Origin: JAURDE01 sp965365285
GTDB lineage: Bacteria; Bdellovibrionota; Bacteriovoracia; Bacteriovoracales; Bacteriovoracaceae
DNA length: 64,000 nucleotides
NCBI GenBank assembly: GCA_965365285.1
Contig: CBDUBC010000002.1
Span: 32,533-96,532 of the forward strand
Direction of reading: 5' to 3'
Shown here piece after piece: positions 17,437 through 25,577 of the stretch (the first letter of the stretch is position 1; each line of letters begins with the position of its first letter). A program made the position numbers and the translations under genes. Under the pieces are notes generated by a model. The model had not been told where the DNA came from and did no database searches. It saw nothing but the letters and a program-made list of their open reading frames with translations.

Positions 17437-18474
17437 TTAGGACAAGGTTGTTACCTGTCTTAAAAGAGATATGGATCCAAGCGCCTTTCCACATCCCCTA
17501 ACGACACTAGTAAGAGGATCCTCAGCAATGGATACCGGTAGTCCTGTTTTTTCTTTAATAAGAACATCAAGATTTTTAAGAAGAGATCCACCACCAGCGA
17601 GAATGATTCCATTATCGACAATATCTGCAGCCAATTCAGGTGGAGTCTTTTCAAGAGAAATCTTAATCGCTTCCACGACTTCACTGATTGGATCTGTTAG
17701 AGCTTCTCTAATTTCATCTGAAGTAACTTCAATAATCTTTGGAGCTCCAGCAATAAGGTCTCGACCTTTGACTTCACTTACTTTGACTTCATCATCAAAT
17801 GGGTAAGCATTTCCAATCGACATCTTAATCGCCTCTGCTGTTCTCTCTCCTATGAGAAGAGAGTACTTTTTCTTAATATAGTTAGAAATCGCTTCATCAA
17901 ATTTATCTCCAGCGACTCGAACAGATTTAGAATAAACAATCCCACCAAGAGAAATAACAGCAACTTCCGTTGTACCACCACCAATATCAACGATCATATT
18001 TCCAGAAGGCTCCGTGATCGGAAGTCCTGCTCCAATCGCAGCTGCCATTGGCTCTTCAATAAGATAGACTTCTCTGGCGCCCGCTTGCTCTGCAGATTCT
18101 TTAACCGCTCTTTTTTCAACCTGAGTAATCCCAAAAGGAATACAGATAATAATTCTTGGCTTTACGAGTTTTGATCCAGTAAACGATTTTTGAATAAAAT
18201 AACGTAGCATCGCCTGAGTTACTTCAAAGTCCGCAATGACTCCATCTTTCATTGGTCGAATCGCTTTTATCGATCCTGGCGTTCTCCCTAGCATCTCTTT
18301 TGCCTCTTTACCAACCGCTAAAACTTTACTCACCCCTTTGATTCCGGAGTGGACCGCTACAACAGAGGGCTCATTAACTATTATTCCTCTATCTTTTGCA
18401 AAAACGAGAGTATTGGCCGTACCTAAGTCAATTGCCAAATCATTGGAGAACCAATCTAAAATCCTTCTGAACAT
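17437..18474 (-). CDS. mreB: Rod shape-determining protein MreB
   Basis: A 345-residue bacterial actin. The N-terminal ATPase segment NDLAIDLGTANTLVF, PRIIICIPFGITQVEKRAV, MIVDIGGGTTEVAVISLGG and ILAGGGSLLKNL are all typical. I use the ATG at 18474 (MFRRILDWF), because AAAGGAAA lies 6 bases before it and the length then matches the family; a frame extension to 18513 would overlap the upstream gene. MreB filaments position the lateral wall synthesis machinery at the inner membrane. mreC and mreD do not follow; a PilZ protein and peptide permease genes take their place. Confidence 0.96.
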   Translation of the reverse strand: MFRRILDWFSNDLAIDLGTANTLVFAKDRGIIVNEPSVVAVHSGIKGVSKVLAVGKEAKEMLGRTPGSIKAIRPMKDGVIADFEVTQAMLRYFIQKSFTGSKLVKPRIIICIPFGITQVEKRAVKESAEQAGAREVYLIEEPMAAAIGAGLPITEPSGNMIVDIGGGTTEVAVISLGGIVYSKSVRVAGDKFDEAISNYIKKKYSLLIGERTAEAIKMSIGNAYPFDDEVKVSEVKGRDLIAGAPKIIEVTSDEIREALTDPISEVVEAIKISLEKTPPELAADIVDNGIILAGGGSLLKNLDVLIKEKTGLPVSIAEDPLTSVVRGCGKALGSISLLRQVTTLS

Positions 18475-18484
18475 AAAGTTTCCT

Positions 18485-19408
18485 TTACCATTTATAATGT
18501 CTAATTTTTTCACCCCGACCGCGAATCTCTTTCATGGCCTGGATCCCAATTTCTATATGTACATCTGTATAGTTTTTAAAAACACTTGCAGCCGAACTTT
18601 TGGTTTTGATCCCACCAGGTTTCATAGGCGTATCCGAAATTAAAAGTAAGGCACCGATGTTTACTTTACTTACAAAACAGACGGTAAAAAGAGCCGCCGT
18701 CTCCATTTCAACTGCAAGAACTCTTTCATCGACGAGATTTTCTTTAAATTTCTCATCAAACTCCCAAAATCTTAAATCAGTTGAATGAATAGTTCCAGTC
18801 CTATATTCATGACCGTTCTCTACTAGAATCTGACTGACGAATTTTTGAATTTTAAATGTCGGCAGAGCAGGAACTTGAGGCGGAAGGAAGTGTCTTGAAA
18901 CACCTTCCGCTCGTACCGATGCAATAGGAAGCACAAAGTCTCCGACCTCTAAAGATCGATGAACGGCACCTGCAAGACCCAAAAAGAGTACGGCCGTGGG
19001 CTCAACAGCAGCAAGAAGCTCTCCAACGAGAGCGGCCATAGCTGAACCAACTCCAAACTCAATAATAGTGACTTGCTCTTTTTTTGACGAGCTGGCCTTA
19101 AAAGCCGAGCCAGTTGTGTAGATAGGGTCTGGAACGATCTCGTTGAAGCGCTCAACGTAGTAATGAAAGTTCGTGAGAATGACTTGTTTTTGAAAGTCCT
19201 TAAAATTATGCCCCGTATAACGCTCCAGCATATCTCGAGCTATTTTAGCCTTTTCAAGGTTTCCTCGAACGGTTTTCCCTCGAAGTTGCTTCTTTCGAAA
19301 AAAAACAACGTCGTCCATCATTGATTCGTCGATAATTTCTTGAAATTTCGTAGTACTATCTAATTTTTGAGAAGCTTTTTTCTTCGTAGATTTCTTTTTT
19401 TGTTGCAT
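18485..19408 (-). CDS. amn: AMP nucleosidase (short phosphorylase-fold form)
   Basis: About 307 residues of the PNP/UDP phosphorylase superfamily. The stretch from YTGHNFKDF through ILTNFHYYVERFNEI, FLGLAGAVHRSLEVGD, PPQVPALPTF, GTIHSTDLRFWE and AVEMETAALF closely follows the short AMP nucleosidases known from Bacteroides, which split AMP into adenine and ribose 5-phosphate. The N-terminal 40 residues are a basic extension. The start is uncertain: ATG at 19408, or TTG at 19426, whose SD AAGGAGG is 17 bases away. The gene is 10 bases upstream of mreB, so it probably leads the mreB-nagZ transcript. A predator could use it to salvage prey nucleotides; that is inference. Confidence 0.8.
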   Translation of the reverse strand: MQQKKKSTKKKASQKLDSTTKFQEIIDESMMDDVVFFRKKQLRGKTVRGNLEKAKIARDMLERYTGHNFKDFQKQVILTNFHYYVERFNEIVPDPIYTTGSAFKASSSKKEQVTIIEFGVGSAMAALVGELLAAVEPTAVLFLGLAGAVHRSLEVGDFVLPIASVRAEGVSRHFLPPQVPALPTFKIQKFVSQILVENGHEYRTGTIHSTDLRFWEFDEKFKENLVDERVLAVEMETAALFTVCFVSKVNIGALLLISDTPMKPGGIKTKSSAASVFKNYTDVHIEIGIQAMKEIRGRGEKIRHYKW

Positions 19409-19501
19409 AGCAATAAACTCAACCAAGGTCCGTGGCCAAGAATCCTCCTTAATTATCTAAAAAGTACCATTTTCATAATTTCATTGCCACTTTAAAAGCC
19501 C

Positions 19502-19530
19502 TTGTCATTAACAACTTTGTTGAATATATT
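19502..19530 (+). promoter_or_regulatory. Promoter of the 34-residue basic protein gene
   Basis: TTGTCA (19502-19507) and TATATT (19525-19530) are separated by exactly 17 bases, each 5 of 6 to consensus. The predicted start of transcription gives a leader of about 30 bases with the ribosome site AAAAGGT before the ATG. Confidence 0.6.
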
Positions 19531-19566
19531 GGGTCGCTGTTTAACTTAACACAAAAGGTCGACGTC

Positions 19567-19671
19567 ATGGGTAGAGGAAGAAAAAAGCAAGTTTTCAAAA
19601 TGAAAAGAAAGAAAAGCCAAGCTAAGCTTAAGGCTAGAATCAAAAAGAAAATCGAAGCTAAAAAAGCTTAA
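19567..19671 (+). CDS. Small Lys/Arg-rich protein, 34 residues (possible ribosome-associated protein)
   Basis: ATG to TAA encodes 34 residues beginning MGRGRKKQVFKMKRKKSQA and ending in KKKIEAKKA; about half are Lys or Arg. A good ribosome site (AAAAGGT) and a near-consensus promoter precede it, so it is very likely a real gene despite its size. The pattern (a basic run, Met, KRKK, a Leu and more basic residues) recalls the bS22/AURKAIP1-COX24 family of tiny ribosomal proteins, but the match is weak. Its stop codon overlaps the stop of the convergent lipoprotein gene by 4 bases. Confidence 0.7.
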   Translation: MGRGRKKQVFKMKRKKSQAKLKARIKKKIEAKKA

Positions 19672-21638
19672 TTTAGATTTTCTTCGAATAATTTTGCGAC
19701 CTTGCCCTTATGCAACTTAAGGGCGGAAAGGTCCTTAAGCCAGAGTTTTTCTTTTAAATTCCAAGTCCCCGTTAATCCAATTAACTTTTCCTTGGACTGG
19801 ATGTATCTATCGAACCCCTCTCTTTTATCAAACTGTTCTGAGAATAGAATGGAATGAGCAATATTAAGAGCATCATACCCTCGCATTTCAATTAGCTTGG
19901 GATACTTTTGATAGCGCCCATAAAACTCTTCTTGAAAGGCTTGAGCGACGTCCTGAACGTGATCTCCAATAAAATGAAGAGCTCCTAGCTTATAACTCTC
20001 CCGAGAAAGCGACTGAGACCTCCAGCTTGGTCCTCCAAAGATTTTAACTCGAAAGGCATCATAATAAGTAAAACTTGGAATAATTTGGAGGGCTTCGGTT
20101 GGAAATGCAGGAATAAAAATCCAGTCGAAATCAATCTGCGGATTAAGAATCTGAATTCTCCTAATGGAGCTTAATTTTTCCAGACTCTGAATTTCCTTGT
20201 AGATATCGATTTCTTCACTTCTGGAACGCTTATACTTGAGTCCTAAAATATTTTTAATATCTTCTCTATAGTCCGTTTGATTTCTTTCAAAGCTAAGTGC
20301 GTCGGTGACGTTTACATCCAGAATATTGGCCCTTCTCCAAAACTCATCCACATAGGCCTTACCACGAGGACCGTATGGATAAAGGATCGCTACGTTTTTA
20401 CCAAATTCTTCAAGCACTTTTTCTGAAAAAAGCTCATTAATTTGAGATTCAACAGAGCCTGGGATTTCAAGAAGAAGGTGATCTTTTCGATCTCGAGGAA
20501 GAAAAACCTGATCAAGAGATATAAAGAAGACCCCATTTCTTTTAGCTTCCATAAATTCTTCAGAGGATTCTGAAGAAAAAAGTCCTCCAATGATAGTGCT
20601 TACATGATCATTTTCAATAAGCTCTTTAACAACGTAGGCGCCTACTGTTGGGCTATTTTTAGAGTCCTTGATAATGAGTTTATAAGGAATCTTTTCCTCA
20701 CCAAATCGCTTTTGAATTTCCTTAAAAGCATGATCAATTCCTAAAAGAGCTCTTTCTCCAAAGACTTTATTTTTTCCACTCAAAGGAAGCACAACTCCAA
20801 TCGAGTAAGGATCCATCTTGGAGTAGTTCTCTCTTCTAAAACTAAAGTCTTGAATAAGTCCTTGAATCTCTGCATATTTTTCGTACTTATCCACAATCCA
20901 TTCAATGAGATCTTCTGCTTCTTGGTTGTTTCCTTGGTAATAAAGTTTTTCAGACTGAAGATAGCCTAGGTAAGCGATGACGAGAGGTCGTTTATCATCA
21001 AATTCTTCAAGAAAGCGAATCTGCTGATTTTTACCAATTTGAAGAAACTCTTGTTTAAGATATCCAAAATGAGAATCATTTCGAATATCATCAAGATTAT
21101 TCATATCTTCAAGATAGCGCCCAAGACTTACAAGAGCAGCGTAAGACTTTCCAAGCTCTTTGGAGATTTTATAGCGAAGAAGTTGAAATTTTTTTCGCTC
21201 TTTAGAGTTGAGGTACTGGTAATCACTACCTTCACTAATAACAAAGGCCTTTTCCATGAAACCAAGTTTAAAGTAACTAGAGGCGAGATTAAGTTTAATT
21301 TGTGAATTAAGAGATCGATCCAGGGCAGAGGTTACCATCGCCAGTTCAAAATGATATATGGCCTGTTCAAATTGGGCCTTAGAGAAATGAATCACCCCAA
21401 TCAAATTTCTTCGAAGAGATCGCTCTGATGGAAGGAGGGTATTTTCATCGATCTTTTTAAGACCTACTAGAGCAAGTTCATACTTTCCTTGCCTGTAAAG
21501 CTCCTTAATTGCGCCGATATCCATTAAAAACTTATCAGAATAAAGATCTTTAACGTTTTGAGGGGTCAGCATGCTTACACCCGAACACCCTTGGAATAAA
21601 AAAAGTGATAGAAATAAAAAGGAAGCCACTAATCTCAT
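19668..21638 (-). CDS. LpoA/LppC-like lipoprotein: TPR domain plus periplasmic-binding fold
   Basis: A 656-residue protein. The N-terminus MRLVASFLFLSLFLFQGC is a lipoprotein signal with the acceptor cysteine at residue 18. Residues 40-265 look like TPR helices (YRQGKYELALVGLKKI, AQFEQAIYHFELAM). From about 275 a type I periplasmic-binding fold begins (IGVVLPLSGKNKVFGERALLGI, IIGGLFSSESS, VAILYPYGPRGKAYVDEF). This architecture is that of LpoA, the outer-membrane activator of penicillin-binding protein 1A, and of related amino-acid-binding proteins. The LpoA assignment is by architecture; the partner is not shown. Confidence 0.72.
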   Translation of the reverse strand: MRLVASFLFLSLFLFQGCSGVSMLTPQNVKDLYSDKFLMDIGAIKELYRQGKYELALVGLKKIDENTLLPSERSLRRNLIGVIHFSKAQFEQAIYHFELAMVTSALDRSLNSQIKLNLASSYFKLGFMEKAFVISEGSDYQYLNSKERKKFQLLRYKISKELGKSYAALVSLGRYLEDMNNLDDIRNDSHFGYLKQEFLQIGKNQQIRFLEEFDDKRPLVIAYLGYLQSEKLYYQGNNQEAEDLIEWIVDKYEKYAEIQGLIQDFSFRRENYSKMDPYSIGVVLPLSGKNKVFGERALLGIDHAFKEIQKRFGEEKIPYKLIIKDSKNSPTVGAYVVKELIENDHVSTIIGGLFSSESSEEFMEAKRNGVFFISLDQVFLPRDRKDHLLLEIPGSVESQINELFSEKVLEEFGKNVAILYPYGPRGKAYVDEFWRRANILDVNVTDALSFERNQTDYREDIKNILGLKYKRSRSEEIDIYKEIQSLEKLSSIRRIQILNPQIDFDWIFIPAFPTEALQIIPSFTYYDAFRVKIFGGPSWRSQSLSRESYKLGALHFIGDHVQDVAQAFQEEFYGRYQKYPKLIEMRGYDALNIAHSILFSEQFDKREGFDRYIQSKEKLIGLTGTWNLKEKLWLKDLSALKLHKGKVAKLFEENLN

Positions 21639-21667
21639 GCGTAAAATCCTATATAATGATTAGGAAT

Positions 21668-21696
21668 ACTTTACACTGCTCTTAAGATCGTGACAA
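21668..21696 (-). promoter_or_regulatory. Promoter of the LpoA-like gene
   Basis: On the minus strand TTGTCA (21691-21696, 5/6) and TAAAGT (21668-21673, 4/6) are 17 bases apart. The -10 box lies 29 bases upstream of the ATG, in the gap after dnaJ. Confidence 0.45.
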
Positions 21697-21727
21697 AGTC
21701 TTGAATTTTCTCGATGCAAAAATTAGA

Positions 21728-22864
21728 TTATTGAAAAAGCTCTTTCACCTTATCAAAAAAGCCCTTACTCATTGGATTGCTCTTCGTATCATCGAATTTA
21801 GCAAGCTGTTCAAAAATCTTTTTCTGTTCTGAGTTGAGTTTGGTTGGGGTCTCAACATGAATATGAATAATTTGATCACCTTTTCCATAACCGCCAAGTT
21901 TTGTGATTCCTTTACCTTTGAGTCTCATCTTTTTACCAGACTGAACTCCAGCAGGAATTGTAACGGCGACTTTTCCATCAAGAGTTGGAACTTCTATTTC
22001 AGCTCCAAGAGCAGCTTGGGAAAAGCTCACTGGAACAGTACAATATACATCAAAGCCATCTCTTTCAAAGACTTCATGATCATTGATCATAACGAGAACA
22101 TAAAGATCTCCAGAAGGTCCGCCATTTTTACCTGCTTCACCCTCTCCGCTTAGCTTCAACCTTTGACCGTGGTCAATACCAGCAGGGATTTTGACTTCGA
22201 GATTGACCGTTTTTTTCATCCGGCCATCTCCATGACATTTATTACAAGGATCGGAAATCATTTGACCGGAGCCATGGCACTTTGGACAAGGTGAAGCAAC
22301 AGTGAAGAAACCTTGTTGTCTTCTAATTTCTCCAAAACCTTTACAGTAGTCACAATCGGTTGGTCTTGAGCCTTCTTTTCCACCAGTTCCGTGACACGTG
22401 TCACATTTTACGGCCCGATCAATCTTAATGTCTTTTGTGATTCCAAATGCAGCATCTTTAAAATTGAGATGAAGTTCATACTGAAGATCATTTCCGGGTT
22501 GTCCCTGATGCCCTCGTCTTCCACCTCTTCTTCGGCCGCCGCCGAGGATATCGCCAAAAATATCCCCAAAGATATCACCGAGATCAGAAAAGTCGGAGAA
22601 ACCTCCACCGAAGCCGCCACCGCCAAAGCCTTGTCCATTCATTCCTGCATGTCCAAATTGGTCGTACCGGCTTTTCTTTTCATCGTTTAAAAGAACGTCA
22701 GCAGCTTCTGAGGCTTCTTTAAATTTAGCCTCTGCCTCCTTATTATCAGGGTTTTTATCCGGATGATATTTGAGGGCAAGCTTACGATAAGCTTTTTTAA
22801 CCTCATCTTTCGACGCGTTTCGATCGACCCCTAATACTTCGTAATAATCTCTTTTATCTGACAT
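21728..22864 (-). CDS. dnaJ: Chaperone protein DnaJ
   Basis: A 378-residue type I J-protein. The J domain (1-70) has YHPDKNPDN with the HPD motif that stimulates DnaK. A Gly/Phe-rich linker follows. The zinc region has four CxxCxGxG-type units (CDTCHGTG, CDYCKGFG, CPKCHGSG, CNKCHGDG). The C-terminal substrate-binding domains complete a normal length. It is the third gene of grpE-dnaK-dnaJ, but a strong terminator-like hairpin separates it from dnaK. Confidence 0.97.
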   Translation of the reverse strand: MSDKRDYYEVLGVDRNASKDEVKKAYRKLALKYHPDKNPDNKEAEAKFKEASEAADVLLNDEKKSRYDQFGHAGMNGQGFGGGGFGGGFSDFSDLGDIFGDIFGDILGGGRRRGGRRGHQGQPGNDLQYELHLNFKDAAFGITKDIKIDRAVKCDTCHGTGGKEGSRPTDCDYCKGFGEIRRQQGFFTVASPCPKCHGSGQMISDPCNKCHGDGRMKKTVNLEVKIPAGIDHGQRLKLSGEGEAGKNGGPSGDLYVLVMINDHEVFERDGFDVYCTVPVSFSQAALGAEIEVPTLDGKVAVTIPAGVQSGKKMRLKGKGITKLGGYGKGDQIIHIHVETPTKLNSEQKKIFEQLAKFDDTKSNPMSKGFFDKVKELFQ

Positions 22865-22903
22865 CCGTTTTTCCTAATAATAGATTTTGAGCGCTCATTA
22901 TCT

Positions 22904-22936
22904 AAAAAAAGAGGCAAGATGAAAACTTGCCTCTTT
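22904..22936 (-). terminator. Terminator-like hairpin between dnaK and dnaJ
   Basis: A perfect 11-bp stem, AAAGAGGCAAG/CTTGCCTCTTT (arms 22908-22918 and 22926-22936), has a 7-base loop. On the minus strand it is followed by a T run (22904-22910, partly in the stem). It lies 16 bases after the dnaK stop and should end much of the dnaK transcript, lowering dnaJ expression. Confidence 0.8.
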
Positions 22937-22952
22937 AATTAGATTGAAAAAA

Positions 22953-24869
22953 TTAAACTTCTTTAAAGTCAGCGTCGACGACATCGTCATCATCGTCTTT
23001 TTTCTCTGACTTGGTCTCAGCTCCATCTTGTGGTCCGGCTTGTTGCTCACCGCCTGGTTGCTGACCTTGCTGATACATTTCACCAGCTACTTTATGAGAA
23101 ACATTTTGTAGTCTTTCATTGGCCCCTTTAAGTTCATCAAGAGACTCAGAGGTAAGGTGTTTCTTCGCTTCTTCAATAGCTGCTTCGAGCTCTTTCTTAG
23201 AATCTTCAGAAATCTTCCCTTCACCGTCTTTGATCATCTTTTCACTACTTAGAATAAGACCATCAAGTTGGTTTCGCGTGTCAACGACTTCTCTTTTCTT
23301 CTTATCAGTCTCTTTATTGGCTTCTGCTTCTTGAACCATTCTTTCAATTTCTTCTTCTGAAAGACCTGATCCAGCAGTAATTTTAATTTCTTGAGACTTA
23401 TTCGTCGCTTTATCAATCGCACTTACGTTTACGATCCCGTTGGCATCAATATCGAAGATAACTTCAATTTGAGGTACCCCTCTTGGAGCTGGAGAGATTC
23501 CAGTAAGGTCAAATCGTCCAAGAGTTTTGTTATCGTTAGCGAATTCTCTTTCCCCCTGAAGAACGTGGATGCTAACTGCAGGTTGGTTGTCCTGGGCAGT
23601 TGAGAACACCTGGCTCTTTTTCGTAGGAATAGTTGTATTTTTCTCGATGATTTTAGTCATAACACCACCAAGAGTCTCGATCCCGAGAGAAAGAGGAGTA
23701 ACGTCGAGAAGAAGTACGTCTTTTACGTCACCAGCAAGAACCCCACCTTGAATTGCAGCACCAGCAGCAACAACTTCGTCTGGATTTACCCCTTTAGAAG
23801 GCTCTTTTCCAAAAATTTCTTTAACTCTGGCTTGAACAGCTGGGATTCTTGTCGAGCCACCAACTAGGATAACTTCGTGGATTTCATTTTTCTCCAGACC
23901 TGAATCTTTGAGACAAGTTAAACAAGGCTCTGCACGATCTTTTAGATAATTTGAAATAAGATCTTCAAACTTCGATCTTGAAAGACTTAGATTGAGGTGT
24001 TTTGGACCTGAAGCATCAGCCGTGATAAACGGAAGATTTACATCCGTAGTCGTTACGTTTGAAAGCTCATGCTTGGCTTTTTCAGCAGCTTCTTTAAGTC
24101 TTTGAAGAGCCATTTGATCTTTTCTAAGATCAACACCATTATCTTTTTTGAACTCATCAGCTAGGTAGTTGATGATCGCTTCATCAAAGTTTTCTCCACC
24201 AAGGAATGTATCTCCATTGGTTGCTTTAACTTCGAAAACACCATCACTTGTAATCTCAAGGATTGAAATATCGAAAGTACCACCACCAAGGTCAAAGACC
24301 GCGATGTTTTGATCTTTTTTAGAGTCCAGACCGTAAGCAAGAGCTGCAGCCGTAGGCTCATTAATAATTCTTTTTACTTCTAGACCAGCAATTCGGCCGG
24401 CATCTTTGGTTGCTTGTCTTTGAGCATCGTTAAAATAAGCTGGAACTGTAATGACCGCTTCAGTAACTGTTTCTCCAAGATAATCTTCAGCTGCTTTTTT
24501 AAGCTTTTGAAGGACCTTTGCAGAAATTTCCTGAGGGGCCATTTCTTTTCCGTCTACCTTTACCCAAGCATCACCATTTGCATTTTTAAAAATTTCAAAT
24601 GGAGCTACATCAGCGAATTTTGAAGCTTCTGGAGTTTCAAATTTTCGACCGATCAGTCTTTTAATACCATAAAGTGTTTTGGAAGGGTTTGTTACAGCTT
24701 GTCTTTTAGCAACCTGTCCAACAAGAGTATCCCCGTTGGTAGCAAAACCAATTACAGAGGGAGTTGTGTTGTGTCCTTCTTCGTTAGCAACAATTTTGTA
24801 TTTACCATTTTCTAAAACAGCAACACAGGAGTTTGTCGTTCCTAAGTCAATTCCAATAATTTTTCCCAT
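22953..24869 (-). CDS. dnaK: Molecular chaperone DnaK (Hsp70)
   Basis: A 638-residue Hsp70. The N-terminal ATPase begins GKIIGIDLGTTNSCVAVLENG, with VPAYFNDAQRQATKDAG, FDLGGGTFDISI and the Gram-negative type of subdomain. The substrate-binding domain contains PRGVPQIEVIFDIDANGI. The tail ends in an acidic stretch, DDDDDVVDADFKEV. It follows grpE by 21 bases and is followed by a terminator hairpin. Confidence 0.98.
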   Translation of the reverse strand: MGKIIGIDLGTTNSCVAVLENGKYKIVANEEGHNTTPSVIGFATNGDTLVGQVAKRQAVTNPSKTLYGIKRLIGRKFETPEASKFADVAPFEIFKNANGDAWVKVDGKEMAPQEISAKVLQKLKKAAEDYLGETVTEAVITVPAYFNDAQRQATKDAGRIAGLEVKRIINEPTAAALAYGLDSKKDQNIAVFDLGGGTFDISILEITSDGVFEVKATNGDTFLGGENFDEAIINYLADEFKKDNGVDLRKDQMALQRLKEAAEKAKHELSNVTTTDVNLPFITADASGPKHLNLSLSRSKFEDLISNYLKDRAEPCLTCLKDSGLEKNEIHEVILVGGSTRIPAVQARVKEIFGKEPSKGVNPDEVVAAGAAIQGGVLAGDVKDVLLLDVTPLSLGIETLGGVMTKIIEKNTTIPTKKSQVFSTAQDNQPAVSIHVLQGEREFANDNKTLGRFDLTGISPAPRGVPQIEVIFDIDANGIVNVSAIDKATNKSQEIKITAGSGLSEEEIERMVQEAEANKETDKKKREVVDTRNQLDGLILSSEKMIKDGEGKISEDSKKELEAAIEEAKKHLTSESLDELKGANERLQNVSHKVAGEMYQQGQQPGGEQQAGPQDGAETKSEKKDDDDDVVDADFKEV

Positions 24870-24890
24870 ATTTTTCTCCTTTAACTTTTC

Positions 24891-25457
24891 TTAGTCATTT
24901 TTGGCGACAACAACTTTAGCCGCTCTTAGTAGTCTTCCGTTCAGTTTATAACCCTTTTGATACTCAGAAACGATTTCGTCATTTTCTTTTCCTTCTGCAG
25001 GTTGCTGAGCAAGTGCCTCATGAACATTAGGGTCAAACATTTCGCCAACTGAATTAATTTGCTCTAGCCCGTTTTTAAGAAGAACTTCTAAAAACTGCTT
25101 TTGAACCATATCAATTCCTACAAAGATATTTTTAACCTTATCGTCATCATCATTTTTAATGGCATCGAGTGTTCTTTCAAAGTTATCCATAACATCAAGA
25201 AGACCTGATAGAACTTTTTCGTTACCATATTTAATAAGATCTGCTTTTTCTCGATCGAAGCGTCTTCTCATATTTTCCATTTCAGCAGCCAGGTAATAGA
25301 ATTTTTCTTTGTAATCTACTTCCTCATGCTTCTTTTCTTCATCTTCAACTTCTTCTACAACTTCCACTTCATGAGCCTCAGCTTCTTCTGCCTGTAACTC
25401 TTTGTGCTCATCCGATTTACTCATCTCCTCCCCTTCTACGGCCACTCGGTCTGTCAT
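24891..25457 (-). CDS. grpE: Nucleotide exchange factor GrpE
   Basis: About 188 residues. An acidic N-terminal region is followed by the long helix YLAAEMENMRRRFDREKADL and the C-terminal beta domain (DPNVHEALAQQPA, VSEYQKGYKLNGRLLRAAKV). GrpE releases ADP from DnaK. I use the ATG at 25457 with AAAGGG 8-9 bases upstream; a TTG at 25475 in the same frame overlaps that ribosome site. No CIRCE inverted repeat precedes it and hrcA is absent; the gene upstream is hemW. Confidence 0.94.
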   Translation of the reverse strand: MTDRVAVEGEEMSKSDEHKELQAEEAEAHEVEVVEEVEDEEKKHEEVDYKEKFYYLAAEMENMRRRFDREKADLIKYGNEKVLSGLLDVMDNFERTLDAIKNDDDDKVKNIFVGIDMVQKQFLEVLLKNGLEQINSVGEMFDPNVHEALAQQPAEGKENDEIVSEYQKGYKLNGRLLRAAKVVVAKND

Positions 25458-25577
25458 ATCGTTAAACCCTTTCAAGTTTTATAAAATTAACTACTCCCTC
25501 AAGGTGGGATTGTTTGGGTCTATGTCAATGCCGCTATTATAAATAAAGTTAGAATCATCTCTAAATAGCTGAAATTA

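Noticed and set aside
25458..25577. CIRCE element before grpE
   Set aside because: No TTAGCACTC-N9-GAGTGCTAA or close variant on either strand.
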